64,000 bases of DNA from an uncultured Actinomycetes bacterium (GCA_937876245.1 CALEGP010000010.1:1-64000), one strand, 5' to 3'. Numbered from the stretch's first letter, positions 17,285-27,474 are shown. Notes: generated by a model from the sequence alone, not told the origin. Numbers and translations: made by a program.

Positions 17285-18832
17285 ATGTCTGCCATTAATA
17301 GTTCTCAATCCTCAAAGCCGGCGAAGACTTCGGGTAAATCCGCAAAGTCAATCGCGATCCTTGCTGTGGTTCTAATTGCTTTCAGTGCACTTGCAGTTTT
17401 GCAAGGCGCAACAAAAGTAAAACTAGGACTTGATCTTCGAGGTGGAACTAGCGTGACGTTAACGCCTAGAGCAACTGAGGGTTCCAAGGTCACAACTGAA
17501 GCGATTGATCAGGCAGTTTCTATCATTAGACAACGGGTTAACTCACTTGGCGTTGCAGAGAGTGAAGTCGCTGCACAAGGTTCTGGAACAAATAAACAAA
17601 TTGTTATTTCAGTACCTGGCCAGACAGGTGAAAAGATTATTCAATTAGTTGGTCAAACAGCTGAATTGCGTTTCCGTCAAGTTTTGGTTGCAGGGTCACC
17701 TAACGCAGCTTCTCTTTCTACCGATACAACAAGTGCTACGCTCCCAGCTGGAGTGACTCAAGATTTGAGCAGTAAATATGGCGCGCTAGATTGTACTAAG
17801 AGTAAAAATCTGCAAGGTGGATCTACAGAGTCACCTGATGTTGCAGTTATATCTTGCGATCGAACTGGTACTCAAAAATTTATTCTTGCACCAGCACAAG
17901 TTTTGGGAAGCATGATCTCGACGGCGAGCGCTGCTATTGATCAACAAGGCGCAGCCGGTTGGTATGTAACGGTTTCGTTTAATGGTGAGGGAACAAGCAA
18001 GTTCGGGGCGCTAACTACTTCAGTTACTGGATTAGCCTCTCCGCAAAATCAAGTTGCAATTGTCTTGGACGGATTAGTTGTTTCTGCGCCAAGAATTAAC
18101 GAAGCCATAAACGGTGGCAGCGCGCAAATAACTGGCAGTTTCGGTCAAGAAGAAGCATCTAACCTAGCTAACGTTTTAAAATATGGCGCACTTCCACTCG
18201 CCTTCGATCAAGGTGAAGTTCTTCAAGTTTCGCCTACTTTGGGCGCAGATCAGTTGCATGCTGGCTTACTCGCTGGATTGCTTGGATTCTTGTTAGTGTT
18301 TTTATACTCGCTTATCTATTACAAGGGTCTTGGAATAGTTACTGTCGCATCACTCTTAATTGCTTCAGCGATTGCTTATCTATCCTTCCTACTTCTCGGA
18401 GAATGGATTGGATTCACTCTGACACTCGCTGGTATTGCCGGAGCAATCGTTGCGGTTGGAATTACCGCGGACTCTTTTGTTGTCTATTTTGAGCGGTTGC
18501 GTGATGAAGTTCGAGAGGGTCGTTCACTGCGTTCCGCGGTTGAAACTGGTTGGGTAAAGGCTAGACGCACAATTATCGTAGCTGATACGGTATCTATGAT
18601 TGCTTCTGTACTTCTTTACTTCTTTGCTGTCGGCGGAGTTCGAGGATTTGCATTTACTCTTGGACTAACAACGTTGATTGACTTGTTAGTGGTATTCGTC
18701 TTTACGCATCCACTGGTTGCACTTCTTGCTCGTACGCCATTTTTTGCGAATGGAAACAAACTCTCGGGCTTCTCGGCTAAGAGCCTAGGTATGCCGAATA
18801 GGTCAGATGACTCAACAAAGTTGAAGGGTTAA
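17285..18832 (+). CDS. secD: Protein translocase subunit SecD
   Basis: 515-aa membrane protein that with SecF uses the proton gradient to aid Sec export. N-terminal membrane helix (about 22-42), LGLDLRGGTSV motif just outside, a large extracytoplasmic domain, and five more helices at the C-terminus (about 325-495) with ITADSFVVYFERLRDE. Starts 11 bp after ruvB. The usual yajC is absent from this position. Confidence 0.97.
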   Translation: MSAINSSQSSKPAKTSGKSAKSIAILAVVLIAFSALAVLQGATKVKLGLDLRGGTSVTLTPRATEGSKVTTEAIDQAVSIIRQRVNSLGVAESEVAAQGSGTNKQIVISVPGQTGEKIIQLVGQTAELRFRQVLVAGSPNAASLSTDTTSATLPAGVTQDLSSKYGALDCTKSKNLQGGSTESPDVAVISCDRTGTQKFILAPAQVLGSMISTASAAIDQQGAAGWYVTVSFNGEGTSKFGALTTSVTGLASPQNQVAIVLDGLVVSAPRINEAINGGSAQITGSFGQEEASNLANVLKYGALPLAFDQGEVLQVSPTLGADQLHAGLLAGLLGFLLVFLYSLIYYKGLGIVTVASLLIASAIAYLSFLLLGEWIGFTLTLAGIAGAIVAVGITADSFVVYFERLRDEVREGRSLRSAVETGWVKARRTIIVADTVSMIASVLLYFFAVGGVRGFAFTLGLTTLIDLLVVFVFTHPLVALLARTPFFANGNKLSGFSAKSLGMPNRSDDSTKLKG

Positions 18833-18837
18833 TATAA

Positions 18838-19905
18838 ATGCAATCACTTTCTGGTATCGGGGGCCGCCTATACAGCGGTGAAACTTCCATCGATTTCATT
18901 GGGAAAAGACGCCGTTGGTACGCCTTTTCAGGAATTTTGATTATCGCATCTGCGTTGGTACTCGGGACTCAGGGGCTTCACCTTGGAATTGAATTCAAAG
19001 GTGGTTCGGAGTTTTCTATAAATAAAGCGGGAGCCACTATTGAAGAGGGCCGCGCTGCTATTGCAAAAGCTGGTGTAACAGGGGAGAGCGTCGTACAAAA
19101 AGTTGGCAGTAACCGACTCAGAATGCAGACTGGATCTCTCGATAATTTTTCAGCAGTTAAGGATTCACTGGCCAAGAGTTTTGGCGTGAATGTAAATGAT
19201 ATTGACACGCAGATTATTGGGCCTTCATGGGGGAAAGAGATAACAAAGAAGGCTCTTTATGGATTGTTCGGCTTTATTCTCGTAGTTATGCTTTTTTTGA
19301 CAATGGCTTTTGAATCTAAGATGGCACTTGCTGCGATCATCGCGACTATTCATGATGTATTTATAACTGTTGGAATTTATGCGCTCGTTGGCTTTGATGT
19401 AACACCGGCTACAGTTATTGGATTTCTGACGATTCTTGGCTACTCGCTTTATGACACGGTAGTCGTATTTGATAAAGTTAGAGAAAACACGAAATCGGTC
19501 ACCAGTACTGGCAAAGTCACTTATTCGGCGGCTGCCAATCTCGCGGTGAATCAAACTTTGGTACGTTCTTTCAATACTTCACTTATCGCTCTTATGCCAG
19601 TCGCATCAATCCTCTTCGTTGGGGCGGGGCTACTTGGCGCAGGGACGTTGAAAGATCTCTCACTTGCCCTGTTCGTTGGTTTGGCTACGGGTACTTACTC
19701 TTCGATATTTATCGCTACACCGATTTTGACACAACTACGCGAACGTGAACCTGCGATGCGCGCTCTTACCAAGAGGGTTGCTCAGCACGCACCTGGCGCT
19801 GTTACTTTGGAAGCAAGGGCGCAACAAGGGGTTGAAGTTGGGTCGCCTGCTAAAGCAAGTTGGTCTCGCGGGCCGCGCAACCAACCGAAACGCAAACGTC
19901 GTTAA
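18838..19905 (+). CDS. secF: Protein translocase subunit SecF
   Basis: 355 aa, partner of SecD. N-terminal helix (about 28-47), LGIEFKGGSEF motif, extracytoplasmic domain, then five helices with GYSLYDTVVVFDKVRENT. C-terminal tail is basic (QPKRKRR). Five bases after secD. Confidence 0.97.
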   Translation: MQSLSGIGGRLYSGETSIDFIGKRRRWYAFSGILIIASALVLGTQGLHLGIEFKGGSEFSINKAGATIEEGRAAIAKAGVTGESVVQKVGSNRLRMQTGSLDNFSAVKDSLAKSFGVNVNDIDTQIIGPSWGKEITKKALYGLFGFILVVMLFLTMAFESKMALAAIIATIHDVFITVGIYALVGFDVTPATVIGFLTILGYSLYDTVVVFDKVRENTKSVTSTGKVTYSAAANLAVNQTLVRSFNTSLIALMPVASILFVGAGLLGAGTLKDLSLALFVGLATGTYSSIFIATPILTQLREREPAMRALTKRVAQHAPGAVTLEARAQQGVEVGSPAKASWSRGPRNQPKRKRR

Positions 19906-19929
19906 GGTCCGATAAAGTTTCAAAATAGT

Positions 19930-19935
19930 TAAGAT
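19930..19935 (+). promoter_or_regulatory. -10 box TAAGAT, leaderless relA promoter
   Basis: TAAGAT plus six bases then ATG at 19942; no Shine-Dalgarno sequence. Confidence 0.55.
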
Positions 19936-19941
19936 AGAACC

Positions 19942-22116
19942 ATGAATCCGGTTCTAGATGGTTTGAGCAAGGCTTTACTTGCCCACCATCCTGATGTGTC
20001 GCTTTCGGAATTGGAGCGAGCTTATGTTGTCGCCGAAAAGGCACATGAGGGCCAACTTCGTAAATCAGGAGAGCCCTACATAACGCACCCGCTTGCGGTC
20101 GCAGAGATTCTTGCAGATATTGGTTTAGATCTAGAGACAATAGTTGCAGCCTTATTGCATGACACAGTCGAGGATACGAAATATTCCTTGGCTGCGGTGC
20201 GCAAAGATTTTGGCAAGGAAGTTGCATCATTGGTCGATGGTGTTACGAAGTTGGACAAGTTGAGTTATGGGCCAACAGCAGAGGCCGAAACGCTACGCAA
20301 AATGGTCATTGCTATGTCGCGCGACATCCGAGTCTTGGTCATTAAATTGGCAGACCGTTTGCACAATGCCAGAACATGGAAATATGTATCTGCTGAATCA
20401 GCCCAGCGTAAAGCGCGTGAAACTTTAGATATTTATGCTCCGCTGGCTAATCGATTGGGTATGAGCGCGATTAAATGGGAGTTAGAGGATCTCTCCTTTA
20501 AGACTCTGGAACCCAAAAAATATGACGAAATTGAGAGATTGGTTCTGGAGCGAAATCCGGCACGCGAGAAAATGACGCTCGAGGTTTTGGATTTGGTGGA
20601 GAGCGACCTCGCGCTAGATGGCATAGAGGCGAAAGTTCTTGGAAGACAGAAGCACCTGTATAGCGTTTATCAAAAGATGGTTATCAGAGGGCGGGATTTT
20701 AACGATATTTATGATTTAGTTGGAATCAGAGTGCTGGTTGGAAGTGTTCGAGATTGCTATGCGGTGCTTGGGGCAATTCACGCAAGATGGAGTCCGATTC
20801 CAGGAAGATTTAAAGACTACATCGCTATGCCTAAGTTCAACCTTTATCAGTCTTTACATACGACAGTGATCGGGCCAAACCGAAAGGCCGTTGAAATCCA
20901 GATTAGAACTTTAGATATGCACGCGAGAGCCGAATATGGAATTGCGGCGCATTGGAAATATAAGCTGGCAGCGGTTGGGGAAAATGCCAGCGATAAACCG
21001 GAGATGATGTGGCTGAAGCAACTTCACGAGTGGCAGCAAGAGACTACTGATGTCGGGGAATTTCTCGACACTCTTCGGTATGACTTGCGCACCCCAGAAG
21101 TTTTTGTATTCACACCCAAAGGCAGTGTCATTGCTCTGCCTTCGGGTTCAACTCCGGTTGATTTCGCATACGCCGTTCATACTGAGGTTGGAGAAAGATG
21201 TGTCGGCGCTAAAGTGAATGGAAAATTGGTTCCCCTTGAATCGATACTCGGAAATGGCGATGTGGTTGAAGTCGTTACCAACAAGAGTCCCACTGCCGCA
21301 CCAAGTCGTGATTGGTTGAATTTCGTTTCTTCCCCAAGAGCGCGCTCCAAAATAAAGGCCTGGTTCTCCAAGGAGCGCAAAGAGGAGGCGGTCGATGCGG
21401 GGCGGGAGTCGATAGCGAGACAGATGCGCAAAGCAGGGTTGCCTCTTCAGAAAATTTTTGCTGGCCATGCATTCCTGGAACTTTCTCACGATTTACATTA
21501 TCCAGATATTGAAAGTATGTATGCCGCAGTCGGTAACGGCCATACCAGTGCTCAGTTTGTTATCGAGAAGCTCGTGTCCAGCAGGAATTTACACGAACCG
21601 GATACCGAAGTAGAAAGTCATACTCCACAGATCATTCATACTTTTGATAAGACTCGAAGAAGTACTTCCGGTGTCGATATAGAGGGCGTTGAAGACGTTC
21701 TGATTAAGTTGGCTAGGTGTTGCACGCCTGTTCCTGGAGATGAAATCATCGGCTTTATAACTAGGGGGAGTGGGGTATCGGTCCATAGAACCGATTGCAT
21801 AAATGTTACAGATTTAAAATTGAACCAGGGTGATCGAATGGTTGGGGTTAAGTGGAATCACAATTCGAAAGCCCTGTTCTTGGTAAATATTCAGGTAGAA
21901 GCTCTAGATCGATCACGATTGCTCTCCGATGTAACACGCACTCTCTCGGATCATCACGTGAATATCCTTAATGCATCTGTAAATACTTCTAAAGATCGCA
22001 CGGCAATATCTAGATTCACTTTTGAAATGGCGGATGCATCCCATTTAGATGCGGTGTTGGCTAGTGTGCGCTCTATTGAAGGCGTATATGATGTTTATCG
22101 GATCATCAATAACTGA
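19942..22116 (+). CDS. relA: Bifunctional (p)ppGpp synthetase/hydrolase, RelA/SpoT family
   Basis: 724-aa long RSH enzyme. HD hydrolase domain (about 30-190): PYITHPLAVAEIL and LLHDTVEDT retain the metal-binding His/HD residues, so hydrolysis should work. Synthetase domain (about 230-350): RFKDYIAMPKFNLYQSLHT. TGS domain near 390-450 (FVFTPKGSVIALPSGSTPVDFAYAVH), zinc-finger-like region RCCTPVPGD near 590, and C-terminal ACT. It is the stringent-response enzyme. The apt gene often found between secF and relA is absent. Confidence 0.97.
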   Translation: MNPVLDGLSKALLAHHPDVSLSELERAYVVAEKAHEGQLRKSGEPYITHPLAVAEILADIGLDLETIVAALLHDTVEDTKYSLAAVRKDFGKEVASLVDGVTKLDKLSYGPTAEAETLRKMVIAMSRDIRVLVIKLADRLHNARTWKYVSAESAQRKARETLDIYAPLANRLGMSAIKWELEDLSFKTLEPKKYDEIERLVLERNPAREKMTLEVLDLVESDLALDGIEAKVLGRQKHLYSVYQKMVIRGRDFNDIYDLVGIRVLVGSVRDCYAVLGAIHARWSPIPGRFKDYIAMPKFNLYQSLHTTVIGPNRKAVEIQIRTLDMHARAEYGIAAHWKYKLAAVGENASDKPEMMWLKQLHEWQQETTDVGEFLDTLRYDLRTPEVFVFTPKGSVIALPSGSTPVDFAYAVHTEVGERCVGAKVNGKLVPLESILGNGDVVEVVTNKSPTAAPSRDWLNFVSSPRARSKIKAWFSKERKEEAVDAGRESIARQMRKAGLPLQKIFAGHAFLELSHDLHYPDIESMYAAVGNGHTSAQFVIEKLVSSRNLHEPDTEVESHTPQIIHTFDKTRRSTSGVDIEGVEDVLIKLARCCTPVPGDEIIGFITRGSGVSVHRTDCINVTDLKLNQGDRMVGVKWNHNSKALFLVNIQVEALDRSRLLSDVTRTLSDHHVNILNASVNTSKDRTAISRFTFEMADASHLDAVLASVRSIEGVYDVYRIINN

Positions 22117-22181
22117 GAAGTTAAGTCAGCCATATTGAGACCTTCTAATTGACGCCTTGGCGTGAGAGAATTTATGCCAGG

Positions 22182-23513
22182 TTAGTTAGTATTGAAATCG
22201 GAGAGGCCCTTTTGGGCTTCGGCTAACCAAGCCTTTCTTGCTTCAGCTGCTTCGCGCGCCACCTTAGCTTTCGCCGTATTTCCTGCAGCTTCCGCTTTTG
22301 TTGCCTGTAGTTCATAGCCAGCTATCGCGTCAATTAAGCCTTGCACAACGTCGTTTGCACGTGCGATTGCAGTCGGATCAGTTCGGCGATTTTGCTCTTC
22401 AGTAAGGGTATGAATCTCATCCTCGATACGGCCCAATCGGGCATCTAGCGCCGCGCGTTTTGCACGCTCAGTCATGCCAATTCTCTGCCATTGCTCCATC
22501 AGGGCGCGGAAAGTTTTCTTGGCGATGTTTATATCCGAGATTGGTAGTAACTCTTCGAACTTAACTATCAATTCTTCACGTTTAGCTAAATTGGTAGCCA
22601 TCGTTACTTGTCGCTTATCGAGATCTTCGTTCTTGGCTGCAAAGAATTGATCTTGAGCAGCTTTGAAACGGGCCCATTGTTTGGCATCTACAGATTGTTT
22701 GCCACGACCCGATGCCTTCCAAGTGTCCATGAGTTCTTTGAATTTACGTGCAGTTGGCAGCCACTCGCGCGAATTAGCAAGTGCTTCTGCCTGCTTTACG
22801 ATCTCTTCCTTCTTGGCGGCAACCTCACTCTGTACAGATTCAAGGGCAGAAAAATGAGTACGGCGGCGCTTATCGAACTTATTACGGGATGATGAAAACC
22901 GCTTCCAAAGTTCGGTGTCTGTCGTCTTATCTAGTCTTGGAGCAGCTTTCCATTCTTCAAGCAGAACTTTTAGTCGCTCACTAGTTGCTTTCCAACTTTC
23001 AGAGAGTGCCAGTGACTCAGCCTCGGAGACAAGCTTTTCCTTCTCGAGTAGCGCGGCTGCGCGCTTGGCTTCACGGACGACAGTTTCAACTTCCTTGCGC
23101 TCCTGGTATGCAGCGCGATGATCTTCAATTAGATTAGGAATCTGTTCAACAGATGCCGCAAGTGTTGCAAGATCTCCAACGCCATTTAAATTTGCCACGC
23201 TCTCCCGCAATTTTACGACGGCCTCGGAAGCGTCAGATGGAACCATTGCGCCACTTTTGATACGCGCCGCCAGAAGAGCAACTTCAGATGCGAGTGCTTC
23301 AAATTTCCTAACGAAATATGCGAGTGCTTCCTCTGGACTTTTGCCAGGATAGGAACCAACAGCTTTCTCTCCGGAGGATGTAAGGACATAAACAGTTCCG
23401 TCCTGATCAACGCGTCCAAACTTTGATGGATCACCGATTAGCGCAGATGCCGCGCTTAGGTGTGAATCGCCAGTTGAAAGTACTTGGGCAACTTCAGTTG
23501 GTTTAATATCCAT
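22182..23513 (-). CDS. DUF349-repeat protein
   Basis: 443 aa, Ala/Glu/Lys-rich and almost wholly alpha-helical. Several repeats of the DUF349 type occur, each with W-x-A/R and K-F-x-L/R elements (for example EEWKAAPRLDKTTDTELWKRFSS, LMDTWKASGRGKQSVDAKQWARFK, LMEQWQRIGMTERAKRAALDARL). No enzyme motif. The family is widespread in actinobacteria but its function is not established. Convergent with relA across 65 bp; it has an untranslated leader of about 100 bases containing a hairpin. Confidence 0.9.
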   Translation of the reverse strand: MDIKPTEVAQVLSTGDSHLSAASALIGDPSKFGRVDQDGTVYVLTSSGEKAVGSYPGKSPEEALAYFVRKFEALASEVALLAARIKSGAMVPSDASEAVVKLRESVANLNGVGDLATLAASVEQIPNLIEDHRAAYQERKEVETVVREAKRAAALLEKEKLVSEAESLALSESWKATSERLKVLLEEWKAAPRLDKTTDTELWKRFSSSRNKFDKRRRTHFSALESVQSEVAAKKEEIVKQAEALANSREWLPTARKFKELMDTWKASGRGKQSVDAKQWARFKAAQDQFFAAKNEDLDKRQVTMATNLAKREELIVKFEELLPISDINIAKKTFRALMEQWQRIGMTERAKRAALDARLGRIEDEIHTLTEEQNRRTDPTAIARANDVVQGLIDAIAGYELQATKAEAAGNTAKAKVAREAAEARKAWLAEAQKGLSDFNTN

Positions 23514-23540
23514 GTTAGTTCTCGCTTTCGTTGCGCGTTG

Positions 23541-23560
23541 GGATCACGGGGTTGTGATCC
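23541..23560 (-). promoter_or_regulatory. Hairpin in the DUF349 gene leader
   Basis: GGATCAC-GGGGTT-GTGATCC is a perfect 7-bp stem with a six-base loop, 28 bases before the DUF349 ATG on the minus strand. No T-run follows. Whether it acts in RNA or DNA is not known. Confidence 0.5.
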
Positions 23561-23619
23561 TTCCGTTAGGGCTATCCAATGTTTGAGCAGGGCTCTCGGT
23601 TAGAAATGCGTGCGGGCTA

Positions 23620-23647
23620 AAGATACCCTTAACCCTTGCTGAGACAA
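23620..23647 (-). promoter_or_regulatory. Candidate promoter of the DUF349 gene
   Basis: Read on the minus strand: TTGTCT (23642-23647), 16-base spacer, TATCTT (23620-23625). Initiation near 23613 would give a leader of about 100 bases. Confidence 0.35.
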
Positions 23648-23688
23648 AAGTGATGGCCACGGCTGCGCTTTTTTCAGCCACATACGCG

Positions 23689-23694
23689 TAAAGT
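23689..23694 (+). promoter_or_regulatory. -10 box TAAAGT of the metallo-beta-lactamase-fold gene
   Basis: TAAAGT seven bases before the ATG at 23702; the intervening AAGGGG could alternatively serve as a very close ribosome site. Confidence 0.4.
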
Positions 23695-23701
23695 AAGGGG
23701 A

Positions 23702-24409
23702 ATGGCTTTGATTCTTGAGGTGATTGTTGCCCCCTATTTCGCCACAAATTGCTGGATTTTTGCACCAACCAAGAACTCGGAATGTTTCATCGTTGATCCG
23801 GGAATGGCCAATCCAAATTTACTCTCAGCGATCAAGGGTGTACTAAATAAACACAATCTGAAGCCGGTTGCTACCTTGGTTACTCACGGCCATCTGGACC
23901 ACACTTTTTCCGTTCTTCCCTTCGCTAATGAGTACAAAGTACCCACGTTAATTTATTCGAACGACCGAAAATTGCTATCTGATCCATACCGGGCTCTCAC
24001 CGCAGGGGGGGAGAGTTCACAGATAATGGCGGCGCTGGGAGTAACAAAATTTGAAGAACCCGACATTGTCCGAGAACTGCAAGACCGTGAAAGTTTCCAA
24101 CTTGCGGGTTTTGATGTGGTCGTAGATCATGCACCTGGTCACACTGCCGGATCTGCTATTTTCACAATAAATGAGGAATTCTTGATATCTGGTGACGTAC
24201 TGTTTGCTGGAGCAATTGGTCGGACTGATTTACCGACTGGCTCGCCTGGTGCGATGCGTGAATCGCTTATAAGAAAAATATTGCCGTTAAAAGATGAACT
24301 AATAGTCCTGCCTGGGCATGGTCCACAAACTACAATTGGCAAGGAACGATTGAGTAACCCATATTTGCAAGAGAAATTCTTGCGCTCAAAACCAGAACGG
24401 GGGGAGTAA
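23702..24409 (+). CDS. Metallo-beta-lactamase-fold hydrolase (glyoxalase II-like)
   Basis: 235 aa. Two-metal hydrolase fold with THGHLDH (metal ligands), APGHTAGSA, ISGDVLFAG and LPGHGPQTT. The order relA..MBL-hisS matches M. tuberculosis Rv2583c..Rv2581c-hisS. A hydroxyacylglutathione hydrolase label is common for such proteins, but actinobacteria mostly lack glutathione, so the thioester substrate is uncertain. Stop and hisS start share one base (TAATG). Confidence 0.9.
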   Translation: MALILEVIVAPYFATNCWIFAPTKNSECFIVDPGMANPNLLSAIKGVLNKHNLKPVATLVTHGHLDHTFSVLPFANEYKVPTLIYSNDRKLLSDPYRALTAGGESSQIMAALGVTKFEEPDIVRELQDRESFQLAGFDVVVDHAPGHTAGSAIFTINEEFLISGDVLFAGAIGRTDLPTGSPGAMRESLIRKILPLKDELIVLPGHGPQTTIGKERLSNPYLQEKFLRSKPERGE

Positions 24410-25674
24410 TGCGAGAGTTACAGGCCCCGAAGGGCGTGAGTGAATATTTTCCACCGCGCTCTTATTATTTTGAATTCGTCCGGCAAACGCTAATTGATTC
24501 CGCTAAAATTTCTGGCTATCAATTGATGGAACTTCCGGTCTTTGAGGACACTGAACTATTTAGACGGGGTGTCGGAGAGTCTACGGATGTAGTTTCTAAA
24601 GAGATGTACACCTTCGACGATCGTGGCGGTCGATCTCTGACCCTGCGCCCCGAAGGAACAGCTGGTGTAATGCGTAGCGTTATCGAACATAATCTCGATA
24701 AATTGGCTCTGCCTATTAAGGTTTGGTATTCGGGTGCTTTTTTTCGAGCTGAACGTCCGCAAGCCGGCAGGTATCGGCAATTTTACCAAGTGGGGATTGA
24801 AGCCATTGGTCTGCCTGATCCCGAAATTGATTTTGAAGTAATTGCTATTGCTGATCGCGCATTTAAGAGCTTAGGCTTGAAATCGTATCGATTGGATATT
24901 ACTTCACTCGGCGATGCTCAGAGCCGCGCAAGTCATCGCATTGATTTGGTGGAGTTTATTTCCAAACTCAATCTGGATGAAGCGACAAGAGCTAGGTCTG
25001 AAATTAACCCGCTTCGACTTTTCGATGACAAGCGAGAAGAAATTATTGCCATAATGGCTGATGCGCCTTTACTGCTCAACTACCTTTCCAAGGAGAGCAA
25101 GGAGAGTTTTGCCAAAGTCCAGGAGCTTCTTGCGAGAGCGAAAATTGATTACGTTATAAATCCACGCATGGTGCGCGGGTTGGACTATTACACGGGCACT
25201 ACCTTCGAGTTTGTCAGCGAAAAATTGGGTGCGCAATCTGGTATTGGTGGTGGCGGTCGCTATGACGGACTGATGGCCGAACTTGGTGGCGATGATTTGT
25301 CTGGTATTGGATTTGGCTTGGGTGTTGATCGAATTCTTCTGGCGTGTGAAGCCGAAGGAGTTTTTGATTCCACTCTGAATAATTCCGAATTGTCACTTTT
25401 CTTGATCGCATTAGGGCCGGAGGAGAAGGTTTTTGTTTCGGTGTTATTGAATGACCTTAGAGATAGTGGAATCTCGTGCGATATGGCATATGGCGATCGA
25501 TCGCTGAAGGGCGCCATGAAGTCGGCAGATAGAAGCGGGGCGAGATATAGCCTGGTTATCGGGCCGGATGAAATTTCTTCAGGAAATGTGCTACTTAAAG
25601 AGATGCGATCAGGGGAGTCAAAAGAAGTTAGAATCGCCTCATTAATAGAATTTTTAACGCCAAGTAATTCCTAA
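24409..25674 (+). CDS. hisS: Histidyl-tRNA synthetase
   Basis: 421-aa class II synthetase. Motif 1 region with TDVVSKEMYTFDDRGGRSLTLRPEGTA, motif 2 FRAERPQAGRYRQFYQVGIE, the histidine-specific RGLDYYTGTTFEF loop, and motif 3 GIGFGLGVDRIL; C-terminal anticodon-binding domain from about residue 325. Confidence 0.97.
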   Translation: MRELQAPKGVSEYFPPRSYYFEFVRQTLIDSAKISGYQLMELPVFEDTELFRRGVGESTDVVSKEMYTFDDRGGRSLTLRPEGTAGVMRSVIEHNLDKLALPIKVWYSGAFFRAERPQAGRYRQFYQVGIEAIGLPDPEIDFEVIAIADRAFKSLGLKSYRLDITSLGDAQSRASHRIDLVEFISKLNLDEATRARSEINPLRLFDDKREEIIAIMADAPLLLNYLSKESKESFAKVQELLARAKIDYVINPRMVRGLDYYTGTTFEFVSEKLGAQSGIGGGGRYDGLMAELGGDDLSGIGFGLGVDRILLACEAEGVFDSTLNNSELSLFLIALGPEEKVFVSVLLNDLRDSGISCDMAYGDRSLKGAMKSADRSGARYSLVIGPDEISSGNVLLKEMRSGESKEVRIASLIEFLTPSNS

Positions 25675-25677
25675 AAT
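25672..25677 (+). promoter_or_regulatory. Candidate -10 box TAAAAT for aspS
   Basis: TAAAAT overlaps the hisS stop codon; a transcript from about 25684 would have almost no leader, so the GGAG at 25681-25684 may instead act on a hisS-aspS read-through mRNA. Confidence 0.25.
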
Positions 25678-25694
25678 GATGGAGCAGACGAACA

Positions 25695-27455
25695 ATGATT
25701 AGAACTCACACGGCTGGTTCACTACGTAAGAGCGATGTCGACAGCAAAGTCACGCTTGCTGGTTGGGTGGCCAGACGCCGTGATCATGGCGGGGTGGCAT
25801 TTATTGATTTACGCGATTCCTCGGGAGCCGCGCAGGTTGTCATTAATGACGAGTCCTTAGCGGGCTCGTTGAGAGCTGAATGGTGCGTTCTAATTACTGG
25901 AACCGTTCGTTTACGCCCTTCAGGAAACGAGAATGCAAATATTCCTACTGGCGATATTGAAGTTGTATGCGAGGAACTTACAGTCCTGAGCGAAGCGGCG
26001 CCCCTTCCATTCCCAGTTGATAGCGGAGACCTAAGTACGATTGGCGAGGAAGTACGGCTTAAGTATCGTTACTTAGATTTACGTCGTGAAGGACCAGCTA
26101 AAAATCTTCGACTCCGGTCTAAAGTCACTTCAGTAATTCGCTCAGTTATGGATGAGCAAGATTTTCTGGAGATCGAGACACCGTATTTGACTAGGTCTAC
26201 TCCAGAAGGCGCACGAGATTTTTTAGTTCCGGTTCGCTTACAACCGGGAAGTTGGTATGCGCTACCGCAATCTCCGCAACTATTTAAGCAGTTATTGATG
26301 GTTGCTGGTATGGAACGATATTATCAAATTGCGCGATGCTTTCGAGATGAAGATTTCAGGGCTGATCGCCAACCAGAATTTACACAGCTAGATATTGAGG
26401 CCTCATTCGTTGATCAAGAGGATATCTTGAAATTGGCCGAGGAAGTCTTGTCGCGAGTTTTCAAAAAGGTAGTTGATTACGAGATTCCCCTGCCTATCGC
26501 GCGTATGACTTACTGGGAGGCGATGCGACGATTTGGTTCGGATAAACCCGACTTAAGATTTGAAAACGAATTAGTGGATTGCACGCAATATTTTTCAGAC
26601 ACCACCTTCCGAGTTTTTCAGGCTGATTATGTTGGATCAGTTGTTATGCCTGGAGGCGCTGACTCACCAAGACGCGAACTCGATGCCTGGCAGGATTGGG
26701 CGAAAGCGCGAGGAGCTAAGGGGCTTGCCTATATCCTGGTTGGTAACGAGGGAGTATTGGGCGGTCCGGTCGCGAAAAATCTCTCAGAGAAAGAGATTGC
26801 CGGAATTGTTAAACATACGGGAGCTAAGACCGGGGATGCAATATTTTTTGCGGCAGGAGATCGCCTATCCTCACTGAATCTATTGGGCGCTGTCCGCCTT
26901 GAAATCGGCCACCGTTGCTCTCTCATTGACAAGAAAGCATGGAATTTTCTCTGGATAGTTGATGCGCCTATGTTCGAACAGATTGATAGCTCGGATGCTA
27001 CGAGCGGTTGGACTGCGGTGCACCATCCATTCACTGGGCCAAAACCTGAGTTTGCGGAAACATTCGACAAGGATCCGGCAAATGCGCTGGCCTATGCATA
27101 TGACATCGTGTTGAACGGTAATGAAATCGGTGGCGGGTCAATTCGTATTCACGATCGCAAAATGCAGGCGCGAGTTTTTGAAACCATTGGCCTTTCCAAA
27201 GAAGAAGCTGAAAATAAATTCGGTTTTTTGCTTGAAGCATTCAATTATGGTCCTCCACCTCATGGTGGAATAGCGCTGGGCCTCGATCGACTTTGTGCAC
27301 TTCTCGCAGGAGCCGAATCAATTCGTGAAGTTATTGCTTTTCCTAAAACGGCTAGCGGCGGCGACCCTCTGACAGGTGCTCCAACCCCAATCACTGTGCC
27401 GCAACGCAGAGAGACAGGCGTTGATTTCATTGCTGAAAATAAGCCTCGAGAATAA
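25695..27455 (+). CDS. aspS: Aspartyl-tRNA synthetase
   Basis: 586-aa class IIb synthetase of the bacterial type. N-terminal OB-fold anticodon domain ([19 protein letters not shown]), motif 2 [18 protein letters not shown], bacterial GAD insertion domain (about 280-420), motif 3 [14 protein letters not shown]. No asnS or gatCAB lies in the window, so whether it also charges tRNA-Asn cannot be judged. Confidence 0.97.
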   Translation: MIRTHTAGSLRKSDVDSKVTLAGWVARRRDHGGVAFIDLRDSSGAAQVVINDESLAGSLRAEWCVLITGTVRLRPSGNENANIPTGDIEVVCEELTVLSEAAPLPFPVDSGDLSTIGEEVRLKYRYLDLRREGPAKNLRLRSKVTSVIRSVMDEQDFLEIETPYLTRSTPEGARDFLVPVRLQPGSWYALPQSPQLFKQLLMVAGMERYYQIARCFRDEDFRADRQPEFTQLDIEASFVDQEDILKLAEEVLSRVFKKVVDYEIPLPIARMTYWEAMRRFGSDKPDLRFENELVDCTQYFSDTTFRVFQADYVGSVVMPGGADSPRRELDAWQDWAKARGAKGLAYILVGNEGVLGGPVAKNLSEKEIAGIVKHTGAKTGDAIFFAAGDRLSSLNLLGAVRLEIGHRCSLIDKKAWNFLWIVDAPMFEQIDSSDATSGWTAVHHPFTGPKPEFAETFDKDPANALAYAYDIVLNGNEIGGGSIRIHDRKMQARVFETIGLSKEEAENKFGFLLEAFNYGPPPHGGIALGLDRLCALLAGAESIREVIAFPKTASGGDPLTGAPTPITVPQRRETGVDFIAENKPRE

Positions 27456-27462
27456 AATCAGG

Positions 27463-27468
27463 TAGGCT
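27463..27468 (+). promoter_or_regulatory. -10 box TAGGCT, leaderless promoter before the DUF948 gene
   Basis: TAGGCT plus six bases then ATG at 27475; would also drive alaS, ruvX, mltG and aroE. Confidence 0.55.
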
Positions 27469-27474
27469 GAGCTC

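Noticed and set aside
22152-22163. ACGCC-TT-GGCGT dyad between convergent relA and DUF349 as a bidirectional terminator
   Set aside because: Loop too small unless the stem shrinks to four pairs, and no T-run on either side.
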